Source: UBA12068 sp038318455
Lineage (GTDB): Bacteria > Patescibacteriota > Minisyncoccia > Moranbacterales > GWC2-37-73
Length of the DNA: 13,545 nucleotides
Direction of reading: 5' to 3'
NCBI GenBank assembly: GCA_038318455.1
Contig: JBBQCF010000025.1
Location: 1 to 13,545, forward strand
Within the stretch, counting starts at the first letter, position 1. Every line of letters begins with the position of its first letter. Position numbers and translations under genes: made by a program. This document shows, in pieces, positions 1 to 5,666 of the stretch. Below the pieces are notes generated by a model. It ran no database searches, was not told where the DNA came from, and was given only the letters and a program-made list of their open reading frames with translations.

Positions 1-678
1 AACACTTTCCGGATTGGTTGTTTCCCATGTTCCAATGCCAACTGTAGATTTTCCCATCTCAAAATTTTTATAATCCAAAGAAATAATATCTTCGATTGAA
101 ATTCCATCCAAGCTTGATTTGGCTTTGAACATTTCAGCCACGAAAGTTTTTATTTCCAATTTGGCAATTTCGTTAAGCTTGGAAGCTAAATCTTTATCTT
201 CTTGAGTTGTTGTTGGACTCATTAAATTAAGAGTGTCCGACAAAATTCCAGCGAGTAGTAATTTGGAAATAGTTTCTGACATATCAACATTTTTTTCAAA
301 AAACATTTTTGCAACCAAGGATGAAGTGCTTCCAATTGGTTCCATTCTGCAAAAGATTGGCTTCTCGGTTGCAATAGCAAGTTTATGATGATCGAAAATG
401 TAATCAACATTTGCATAACTTATTCCATCTGCAAGTTGAGATGCTTCATTGTGATCAACCAGCGCAACACTGTCGTCTTCACCAATCCCAGCAATCATCG
501 CTGGAATTTCAACTTCAAATTTTTCTAAAATAAATTTTGTTTCATTATTAAGCATACCAGCTCGGTAGGCTTTACTTTCCTTGCCCAAAACTTTTGTGAA
601 AAATTCCTCAACAGCAATTGCTGAAATGATTGAATCTGTATCAGGATTTTTATGACCAACGATAAATATTTTGTTCAT
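1..678 (-). CDS. ppaC: Manganese-dependent inorganic pyrophosphatase (family II, DHH), partial at C-terminus
   Basis: The gene starts at ATG 676-678 and runs open to the left edge, giving 226 residues of a family that usually has about 310. It hydrolyses pyrophosphate to two phosphates in the cytoplasm. The metal ligands known for the Bacillus enzyme are all visible and fall at the same positions: H9, D13 and D15 in GHKNPDTDS, D75 in DHNE, the DHH triad at 96-98 (H97), and D149 in SDT. The DHH domain is complete. The linker and the start of the DHHA2 domain follow (LDYKNFEMGKSTVGIG near 201-216), and the C-terminal substrate-binding part lies outside the window. It follows nusA on the same strand after a 216-bp gap that holds a candidate promoter, so it is probably transcribed separately. 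No strong Shine-Dalgarno is visible. Identity is very secure. Confidence 0.96.
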   Translation of the reverse strand, partial: MNKIFIVGHKNPDTDSIISAIAVEEFFTKVLGKESKAYRAGMLNNETKFILEKFEVEIPAMIAGIGEDDSVALVDHNEASQLADGISYANVDYIFDHHKLAIATEKPIFCRMEPIGSTSSLVAKMFFEKNVDMSETISKLLLAGILSDTLNLMSPTTTQEDKDLASKLNEIAKLEIKTFVAEMFKAKSSLDGISIEDIISLDYKNFEMGKSTVGIGTWETTNPESV

Positions 679-702
679 AGCTTTGTTTTGAAATAATCTA
701 AC

Positions 703-731
703 AATTTAAACACTCGGCGCACTCTTGCCAA
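703..731 (-). promoter_or_regulatory. Candidate sigma70-type promoter for ppaC
   Basis: On the minus strand TTGGCA (726-731) is followed after 17 bp by TAAATT (703-708). The -35 box matches 5 of 6 consensus bases and the -10 box 4 of 6. Transcription would start about 17-20 bases before the pyrophosphatase ATG. This is a sequence match only. Confidence 0.4.
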
Positions 732-773
732 ATCAATAGAAAAAATATTCAACAGAAATTAAATCGTTTGGAA

Positions 774-856
774 ACTTTTTCTTTTTGCACTTAAAAGCGA
801 TTCTTCTGAAAAAATACCTGGAAGTGAAAGAGCTTTTTCCGTGCAAAAAGAAAAGT
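774..856. repeat. Nested inverted repeat between nusA and ppaC
   Basis: The outer arms are 774-790 (ends CTTTTTGCAC) and 841-856 (begins GTGCAAAAAG). They are perfectly complementary except for one extra T in a T-run. Inside them AAAAGC (793-798) pairs with GCTTTT (832-837), and TTCTTC (801-806) pairs with GAAGTGAA (821-828) with one bulge, so the whole 83 bases can fold into one long hairpin. Neither strand has a T-tract after the stem, so it is not a canonical rho-independent terminator. It lies in the nusA 3' region, upstream of the ppaC promoter. It could be a structured 3' UTR or a small MITE-like element. Confidence 0.55.
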
Positions 857-894
857 GTTTGCAAGCGACCTCTTATTGCAGCTAAGCGTATAAT

Positions 895-2214
895 TTATTT
901 CTTTTTTGAAACTTTTTTTGCTTTCTTTGCTACTGGCTTTTCTGTTTTAACTGATTTTTCTTCAACTACAACAACTTCTCCTGCCTCATCAGCAGACAAG
1001 TCAATTTCTTTTTCAATTTCCTCAACTTCTTCAGCTATCTTTGCAACTGAAACACCGATAACATCAATTTTCCAACCAGTTAATTTTGCAGCAAGACGCA
1101 CATTTTGTCCTTGCTTGCCAATTGCCAATGACAATTGATCTTCAGGCACAGAAACTTTTGCTTCTTTCTTGTCTTCATTTAAAGTAACGCCCACAACCTT
1201 AGCAGGACTAATTGCAGCTGCGATGAATTTTTCTGGTTTTTCACTCCATTCAATGATATCAATTTTTTCTCCGCCCAATTCCTCAATCACAGCTTGCACG
1301 CGAGTTCCTTTTTGACCAACACATGAGCCAATTGGATCAATACCATCTTCATTTGAAGAAACAGCTAATTTTGTGCGAGAACCTGCTTCACGTGCAATTG
1401 ACTTGATGTCAACTGTACCAGCAAAAATTTCAGGAACTTCCAACTCAAAAAGCTTGCGAACCATGTCTGGATGAGTTCGGCTTAAAGTGATCCCAGGACC
1501 TTTTGGATCAGATTCAACTTTGTATAGATAAACTTTCACACGTTGTCCCATGCGAAGATTTTCGCCTTGTACCTGTTCTTGTGGAAAAAGAACCCCAATT
1601 GATTTTCCAAGATCAATATAGGTATTTCGCCCTTCAATTCTTTGAACTGTTCCACTCACAACTTCCCCTTCTTTTCCTTTATACTCTTGAAACATTGAAT
1701 CCCGCTCTGCTTCACGAATTCGTTGAATAATAACCTGTTTAGCAGTTTGAGCAGCCACACGACCATATTCATGCTGTGGCTGGAGTTCAAGTTCAATAAT
1801 ATCACCTATTTTTGCTCCTTTTTTGATTTTTTTGGCTTCATCAAGGGTAATATCGCGTTCTGGATTATAACGAGGCAATTTTTCCTCACCTTCTCCACCA
1901 GCTGAAGGATTAAATTCCTCTATTTCGTCTTCTTGTTCGTCTCCCTCCACGAATTCTCTCAATGTTTCATCAACAACATCCTTAATAAGGAAGAATTTGG
2001 TGTCTCCACCAACCTCATTAAATTCAGCGCGGATTCTTTGTCCACGTTTTCCATAATCTTTTTTATATGCTGCAGACAAAGCTGCTTCGATAGTTTCGAT
2101 AATAACGCTTTTTGCAATGCCTTTTTCTTCCGCAATTTGGAGTATTGCGCTTCCAAATTCTCCCAGTCTTGTCCCTTGTTCTTGGCTCTCTTCAGCCACT
2201 TTTTTCTTTGCCAT
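895..2214 (-). CDS. nusA: Transcription termination/antitermination protein NusA
   Basis: This is a 439-residue protein, complete from ATG to TAA, that binds RNA polymerase and nascent RNA and modulates pausing, termination and antitermination. The N-terminal polymerase-binding domain spans about 15-170, with ILQIAEEKGIAKS and IEAALSAAYKKDYG as its recognisable start. It carries an acidic insertion at about 88-112 (GDEQEDEIEEF and following). An S1 domain lies at about 183-247, the first KH domain at about 283-345 with GSCVGQKG (297-304), and the second at about 350-390 with AIGKQGQN (364-371). The last 48 residues are acidic and then lysine-rich and match no acidic-repeat domain. The usual neighbours rimP, ylxR and infB are absent; the gene stands alone behind its own leader. 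No clear Shine-Dalgarno precedes the ATG. Identity is secure. Confidence 0.97.
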   Translation of the reverse strand: MAKKKVAEESQEQGTRLGEFGSAILQIAEEKGIAKSVIIETIEAALSAAYKKDYGKRGQRIRAEFNEVGGDTKFFLIKDVVDETLREFVEGDEQEDEIEEFNPSAGGEGEEKLPRYNPERDITLDEAKKIKKGAKIGDIIELELQPQHEYGRVAAQTAKQVIIQRIREAERDSMFQEYKGKEGEVVSGTVQRIEGRNTYIDLGKSIGVLFPQEQVQGENLRMGQRVKVYLYKVESDPKGPGITLSRTHPDMVRKLFELEVPEIFAGTVDIKSIAREAGSRTKLAVSSNEDGIDPIGSCVGQKGTRVQAVIEELGGEKIDIIEWSEKPEKFIAAAISPAKVVGVTLNEDKKEAKVSVPEDQLSLAIGKQGQNVRLAAKLTGWKIDVIGVSVAKIAEEVEEIEKEIDLSADEAGEVVVVEEKSVKTEKPVAKKAKKVSKKK

Positions 2215-2304
2215 AATTGTTCAGCTTTTTGTTTTATTAACTTTTTGGCTCATTAGAAGCTTTTTAGCAATAAAATCAAAAGCACATATTAAATTGTTAC
2301 AATT

Positions 2305-2413
2305 CTACTAATTACAAATATTTACAAATTTACGAATATACAAATAAAATACTCTGGTCAAATTTCATTCTTTTGTATATTTGTAAATTTGCATGTAATT
2401 TGTACGTTTGTAG
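2305..2413. repeat. Long imperfect AT-rich inverted repeat upstream of nusA
   Basis: The best part of the arms is 2324-2344 against 2372-2392, where 19 of 21 positions are complementary, around a 27-base loop. Weaker complementarity extends outward to CTACTAATTACAA (2305 on) and its counterpart ending TTTGTAG (2413). The sequence is built from TTTGTAAATTTG-like words of the sort often dispersed in CPR intergenic DNA. With the adjacent terminator and candidate promoter it accounts for most of the gene-free stretch 2215-2569. I see no coding potential there. Confidence 0.6.
2335..2361 (-). promoter_or_regulatory. Candidate nusA promoter inside the inverted repeat
   Basis: On the minus strand TTGACC (2356-2361, 5 of 6 consensus) is followed after 15 bp by TATATT (2335-2340, 5 of 6). 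The spacing is shorter than the usual 17, which lowers confidence. The -35 box would sit in the loop and the -10 box in an arm of the inverted repeat. The resulting leader would be about 115 bases. Confidence 0.3.
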
Positions 2414-2420
2414 AAGATAT

Positions 2421-2449
2421 TAAAGAAAAAAGTTCGCTTTCCAGCGAAC
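2421..2449 (-). terminator. Rho-independent terminator of the distal pilin unit
   Basis: Read on the minus strand, GTTCGCT GGAA AGCGAAC forms a perfect 7-bp stem with a 4-base loop (2432-2449), followed at once by TTTTTTCTTTA (2421-2431). It lies about 120 bases after the stop of the 137-aa pilin gene and before the nusA promoter region, which separates the pilin unit from the housekeeping genes. Confidence 0.8.
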
Positions 2450-2569
2450 CCAACTCCCTCTAAATCTTATACGTAGTTTAGCAAAAAATCTTACAAATGT
2501 CAACTTATTTATAACATCCCAACCTATTGGCTATTTAACAAGAAAATGACCCAAAACAGCTACTTAGAA

Positions 2570-2983
2570 CTAAAATATAAAACTATCTCCCCAAAGAGCA
2601 GTTGTAATCGCTTCTTTAATAATAAATCCTGAAAGACCAATAATGATTCCAATAACAGCATTTGTCGCATTATGTTTAGCTGTTTCTGCCAAGCCCTCAT
2701 CTCCTGCCGCCATCAAATATTGAATACCGCTTATAATAAAAGCTATTATAGCCAATACGCTAAAGATAGCCAAAATCCAGGAAAATAAATTGGAAATAAT
2801 TTGTGCAATGCCGTATTCAGGATTTGGCATTGTTGTCATAGGAACACATATCCCACCAACCTTGACATCCGTTGGCATGGTGCAGCCATTACTTGTGACT
2901 ACCGGCACTTGCGCCCTAACTTGTGGAATTTGCACAAACAACAAAATAGCACATGCCAAATAAAGGATATATTTGTTTTTCAT
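2570..2983 (-). CDS. T4SS-pilin-like small membrane protein (137 aa)
   Basis: A short, probably exported protein with an N-terminal signal peptide (KNK then a hydrophobic core at 5-19, likely cleavage after VRA near residue 24). A small exterior segment with two cysteines (C34, C46) follows, then two membrane helices at about 61-86 and 107-127. The loop between them holds the family motif YLMAAGDE (89-96) and a conserved lysine. This arrangement matches the two-helix VirB2/TrbC-like pilins typical of CPR genomes, here as a putative subunit or minor pilin. From C34 onward it aligns with the C-terminus of the upstream 369-aa protein (C-x(9-11)-GxC-x-P, PxYGI, SGIQYLM), which marks a duplication. 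It is last in its unit, 39 bp after the fusion gene. No Shine-Dalgarno is obvious. The fold assignment is good; the function is inferred. Confidence 0.8.
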   Translation of the reverse strand: MKNKYILYLACAILLFVQIPQVRAQVPVVTSNGCTMPTDVKVGGICVPMTTMPNPEYGIAQIISNLFSWILAIFSVLAIIAFIISGIQYLMAAGDEGLAETAKHNATNAVIGIIIGLSGFIIKEAITTALWGDSFIF

Positions 2984-3197
2984 TTTATTTGAACAATTTT
3001 AGTGATTATGAGCTTTCAATAATTAAAATAAAAATCCCGTGCCTGTAAGCATCGTGCTGATAGCCTTAATTATAATAAAACCAGAAAGACCAACGATGAT
3101 TCCAATTACAGCATTTGTGGCATTATGTTTAGCTGTTTCTGCCAAGCCCTCATCTCCTGCAGACATCAAATATTGAATACCGCTTATAATAAAAGCT
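2667..3197. repeat. Near-identical DNA segment shared by two pilin genes
   Basis: Positions 2667-2744 and 3120-3197 are 78-base direct copies differing at only two bases (the CGC/AGA triplet at 2708-2710 and 3161-3163). They encode the end of the first helix and the AGDE loop in the 137-aa and 369-aa proteins. Flanking parts of the same domain are clearly more diverged, so the match points to recent duplication with later divergence or to gene conversion. Confidence 0.85.
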
Positions 3198-4132
3198 GCT
3201 AACGCAAGCACACTGAAAATTCCCATAAGCCACGAAAGCAAATTTGTAAGAATTTGACCTATACCATAATCTGGATCTGCAAGGCCAGTATTCGTTGGAA
3301 AACACACGCCCGAGATTGGCTCAAATCCTGCTCCACAACTAAAGGGCACCATAACATTACTTCCATTAACTGATGATCTCAATGCTCCGCTAGAATTCAA
3401 GGTTGATATTTGAGCTGGAGTTAATATTGTTCTTGTTCCACTAGGACTTGTTACGGTTCCAGTATTTTGATCATAGGATGATCCAATAATTAATGCTTGT
3501 CCTCCAATATTTATTGGATTTGTTATTGATTGCGTAATCGTTCCGGTGCTAGATGTACTAGCATTACTAAATTCACCGCCAGTAACATTGCCCCACATAT
3601 TAAGTTCACAAGAGTTGCTACTGCTGCAATCTAAACCGCTACCACAATCATCATTGACCAAGCAAGTGGCGCCAACAGTTCCCCTACATTCATCATAATT
3701 ATAACTATATTGATAACCTAATCTGCCATCAGTGTTGGACAAATCCTTACAATCTGGAATACAAGAAGTGGAATCTTTTGGATCTTCAATATAGCCAAGA
3801 TCGCAACCATAAGCAGCACCTGAACCAATTCCTCCACTGCCAGTAGCATTATATGTGTCACCACATGACATATAGCAATCTCCGCTATCCCCAGCGCAAC
3901 AAGAAACGCATTTTTCATAGCTTCCGGCACTACTAACGCAGGATGAATAGGATGGAGAAAAGCCATTTGCAAGACAATTTGTTTCCCCATATGCATCAAC
4001 GCAATCAGTCCAATCATCAGCATTGGCCTTACTAAAAAAACCACTCATCGCTATTAAAAAAATTGATACTATTAGCACGGAAAAAAAATTCTTTTTGTTT
4101 CCACTAGTGGCAAATAAAATCTTATTCATCAT
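3023..4132 (-). CDS. Cysteine-rich ectodomain fused to a C-terminal T4SS-pilin-like domain (369 aa)
   Basis: The protein starts with a signal peptide (hydrophobic core at about 16-33, likely cleavage after ANA near 38). A large exterior region of about 245 residues follows. It contains 18 cysteines in total, 16 of them between 44 and 175 (including CVSCC at 75-79), then a Ser/Thr/Asn-rich stretch at about 185-260, then C266 and C277. The C-terminal 85 residues (about 285-369) are a pilin-like domain: PDYGI, a helix at 290-317, YLMSAGDE (321-328), then a helix at 341-360. The even cysteine count suggests disulfides. I recognise no named domain in the ectodomain. Pilin-like CPR proteins are usually 90-150 residues, so the extension is exceptional. 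I infer a decorated minor pilin, tip protein or adhesin. It lies 40 bp after the 147-aa pilin gene and 39 bp before the 137-aa one, so all three are probably cotranscribed. Confidence 0.8.
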   Translation of the reverse strand: MMNKILFATSGNKKNFFSVLIVSIFLIAMSGFFSKANADDWTDCVDAYGETNCLANGFSPSYSSCVSSAGSYEKCVSCCAGDSGDCYMSCGDTYNATGSGGIGSGAAYGCDLGYIEDPKDSTSCIPDCKDLSNTDGRLGYQYSYNYDECRGTVGATCLVNDDCGSGLDCSSSNSCELNMWGNVTGGEFSNASTSSTGTITQSITNPINIGGQALIIGSSYDQNTGTVTSPSGTRTILTPAQISTLNSSGALRSSVNGSNVMVPFSCGAGFEPISGVCFPTNTGLADPDYGIGQILTNLLSWLMGIFSVLALAAFIISGIQYLMSAGDEGLAETAKHNATNAVIGIIVGLSGFIIIKAISTMLTGTGFLF

Positions 4133-4172
4133 ATTTATATTATTTTTGTTATTTTTTTTGATAGATGAAAAA

Positions 4173-4616
4173 CTAAAAGCCTGACTGCGAATTTAACATT
4201 GCTTGCACGGCTTGCATAATAACATAACCAGACAATCCAACAATAACTCCCATAATTGACCATTTCATGCCTTCTTTACCTTTTTCTGCCATACCTTCAT
4301 CTCCTGCTGAAATAAGATAAAAAATGCCAGACAAGACAAAGCCAATAATTCCAAAGATTCCAAAAAGTGCTAGCAGCCAATTGAGCAAATTTTGCAAAAT
4401 ACCAAAAATACTGCCCGATGGTAATCCATGGGAGTCCATATTTAATCCACCGTAGCTACTATTTCCTCCAGAGCCTACAGCAACACCAAAATTGCCGCTG
4501 GAATCTACCACTGCGCCCCAATCAAGGGCAGACGCAGTCTTAGGCAGAAAAGAAAAACTAATCAATGCTAGAACTAGAATAAATAAAATTTGTTTGATGT
4601 TTTTTTGCATATTCAT
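4173..4616 (-). CDS. T4SS-pilin-like small membrane protein (147 aa)
   Basis: A signal peptide (core at about 9-24, likely cleavage after ASA near residue 30) is followed by a Gly/Ser-rich exterior segment at 34-68, then helices at about 70-98 and 119-140. The loop carries YLISAGDE (100-107) and lysines. LPSGS just before the first helix is shared with the 117-aa pilin and sets these two apart from the other paralogues. It is the first gene of a three-gene unit behind a leader of about 100 bases and an extended -10 promoter. ATG at 4616 is used; a second ATG two codons later is possible. Likely a pilus or channel subunit by family resemblance; the exact role is unknown. Confidence 0.8.
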   Translation of the reverse strand: MNMQKNIKQILFILVLALISFSFLPKTASALDWGAVVDSSGNFGVAVGSGGNSSYGGLNMDSHGLPSGSIFGILQNLLNWLLALFGIFGIIGFVLSGIFYLISAGDEGMAEKGKEGMKWSIMGVIVGLSGYVIMQAVQAMLNSQSGF

Positions 4617-4639
4617 CTGTGGTATTAAACAATATTCTA

Positions 4640-4704
4640 GTTACTTAACTTAAAAAGTAACATAAAATATCTTTAGATTATTAATTTATAAAGCGAGATA
4701 TTTT
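4640..4704 (-). promoter_or_regulatory. Structured leader of the second pilin unit (two hairpins)
   Basis: Between the promoter near 4724 and the ATG at 4616 two perfect inverted repeats lie in tandem. Arms 4664-4672 and 4696-4704 (9 bp, AAAATATCT/AGATATTTT) enclose a 23-base loop. Arms 4640-4646 and 4655-4661 (GTTACTT/AAGTAAC) form a smaller hairpin about 23 bases before the start codon. They might control translation or mRNA stability. No known riboswitch is recognised. Confidence 0.4.
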
Positions 4705-4723
4705 TCTCTTATAATTTAAATAT

Positions 4724-4732
4724 ATTATAGCA
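4724..4732 (-). promoter_or_regulatory. Extended -10 promoter of the second pilin unit
   Basis: On the minus strand TGCTATAAT combines a perfect -10 hexamer (4724-4729) with the TGn extension (4730-4732). The -35 position holds only TTGTTT at 17 bp spacing (4747-4752), as is usual for extended -10 promoters. The 11-mer TATGCTATAAT also occurs upstream of the VirB6-like gene. The predicted leader is about 100 bases. Confidence 0.65.
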
Positions 4733-4748
4733 TATTTTTTCTTGTAAA

Positions 4749-4780
4749 ACAAAAAACAACTCTTGCGAATTGTTTTTTGT
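4749..4780 (-). terminator. Probable rho-independent terminator after the 117-aa pilin gene
   Basis: Arms 4749-4759 and 4770-4780 (ACAAAAAACAA/TTGTTTTTTGT) pair perfectly over 11 bp around a 10-base loop. On the minus strand the 3' arm is itself T-rich and continues TTGTTTTTTGTTTT, giving the termination tract. It begins 30 bases after the pilin stop. The stem has little GC, so termination may be partial. It abuts the next unit's promoter. Confidence 0.55.
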
Positions 4781-4809
4781 CTGCGAATATATATTTGCAA
4801 TGTTGTGAA

Positions 4810-5163
4810 CTAGAAATTTGTGCTTGTTCCGCCAAGCATTCCTTGTACAGCTTTGATTATCACAACTCCCAAAAGAGCAACAATAACACCGACAATGGAA
4901 TATACCATGGCTTGTTTTCCTTTATCAATTTGAGTTTCGTCTCCAGCAGCTGTCAAATAAATGATACCGGCAATAACGAAACCAATAACACCCAAAATTC
5001 CAACTACAATCAAGAGATAATTCATACCATTGGTAATGATACCGATGAGACTTCCGCTTGGAAGACCTGTTCCTCCTGGAGTTTGAAATTGAGCGCTAGC
5101 AATCATAGGCACAGCTGATGCTATTGCTGATGTTGCGTATGCGATTTTTTTAAATACGTTCAT
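4810..5163 (-). CDS. T4SS-pilin-like small membrane protein (117 aa), candidate major subunit
   Basis: A short exported protein with a signal peptide (FKK, hydrophobic core at 9-20, likely cleavage after ASA near 24). A brief Gly/Pro segment with LPSGS (34-38) follows, then helices at about 40-68 and 88-110 and the motif YLTAAGDE (69-76) with lysines at 81 and 83. It has no cysteine and almost no exterior domain, like a minimal VirB2/TrbC-type fibre subunit. Alone in the block it has a near-perfect Shine-Dalgarno at ideal spacing, and a hairpin lies in its leader. With its own downstream terminator, this suggests it is the most highly translated of the five paralogues. Calling it the major pilin is an inference. 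Confidence 0.82.
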   Translation of the reverse strand: MNVFKKIAYATSAIASAVPMIASAQFQTPGGTGLPSGSLIGIITNGMNYLLIVVGILGVIGFVIAGIIYLTAAGDETQIDKGKQAMVYSIVGVIVALLGVVIIKAVQGMLGGTSTNF

Positions 5164-5168
5164 AATTA

Positions 5169-5177
5169 CACCTCCCT
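5169..5177 (-). promoter_or_regulatory. Strong ribosome binding site of the 117-aa pilin gene
   Basis: AGGGAGGTG on the minus strand places the GGAGG core 7 bases before the ATG. Its neighbours have weak or no recognisable sites, so this one stands out and fixes the start at 5163. Confidence 0.85.
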
Positions 5178-5203
5178 ATCTAGTTTTTAATTTTTTTATT
5201 TTT

Positions 5204-5228
5204 TATTATCAAGCGAGAGCTGATAATA
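5204..5228 (-). promoter_or_regulatory. Hairpin in the leader of the 117-aa pilin gene
   Basis: TATTATCA (5204-5211) pairs with TGATAATA (5221-5228). Two GC pairs (5213-5214 with 5219-5220) extend the stem past one bulged base to a 4-base loop. No T-tract follows in the minus-strand transcript; A-rich sequence leads instead to the Shine-Dalgarno. It may protect a processed 5' end or weakly attenuate readthrough from the 90-aa gene. Confidence 0.4.
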
Positions 5229-5274
5229 TTGACCTCTTTCTATATTTCCCTACCCCAATTTTTATATTTTTTTC

Positions 5275-5547
5275 TTATGAAAAAAAACGTCCCATCATTT
5301 TAACCAAAATCATCCCGCCTAGCGCTAATATTATTCCAATAATAGATGCTTGGGCTGATCTTTTGGCAAATTGCATTTTCTTTTCATCGCCAGCAACTGC
5401 CAAATACATAATTCCTGCCAGCACTAATGAAATTATAGCAATAATTCCAACTACCTGCAATAAAAAATTAAACACGTTCATCAAAACATTTGAGATTGGC
5501 ACAGCATTGGTGATCACACCAGCATGAGCAATGTTAATTAAATTCAT
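5275..5547 (-). CDS. T4SS-pilin-like small membrane protein (90 aa)
   Basis: The shortest paralogue. It has a very short N-terminus (MNLINIAHAG) instead of a clear signal peptide, then helices at about 20-47 and 65-85. The connecting loop holds YLAVAGDE (48-55) and is strongly basic (KK at 56-57, KR at 62-63). The AGDE motif and two-helix layout place it in the same family as the four pilin-like proteins downstream. It could be a minimal pilin or a small membrane component of the channel. It is 119 bp after the 519-aa gene and 111 bp before the 117-aa pilin gene. A weak AAGG lies 11 bases before the ATG. A stretch of N-terminal hydrophobic sequence may serve as an uncleaved signal. Confidence 0.75.
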   Translation of the reverse strand: MNLINIAHAGVITNAVPISNVLMNVFNFLLQVVGIIAIISLVLAGIMYLAVAGDEKKMQFAKRSAQASIIGIILALGGMILVKMMGRFFS

Positions 5548-5666
5548 AAATTTCTAATCCTTATATTAACCATTGTGTTATTTTATACTTAATCCGCAAT
5601 CCAGAAACCTACTTCCCTGCAAATAACAACTCTTCATCTCAACTCTAACGAGAATAAAAATAAATA

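Noticed and set aside
785..1138. Plus-strand open frame of 117 codons over the nusA 3' end
   Set aside because: It lies mostly opposite nusA, is made of Ser/Phe-rich low-complexity residues and has no recognisable domain; nusA on the other strand is certain.
4749..4780. The 11-bp palindrome as an operator for the adjacent promoter
   Set aside because: It overlaps the weak -35 region, but its T-rich 3' arm and position just after the pilin stop fit a terminator better. An operator role cannot be excluded.
2570..5547. The small proteins as type IV pilins (PilA/PilE type)
   Set aside because: They lack the prepilin peptidase site (short basic leader, G, then F/M and E at +5). They have two helices with an AGDE loop, which fits VirB2/TrbC-like proteins.
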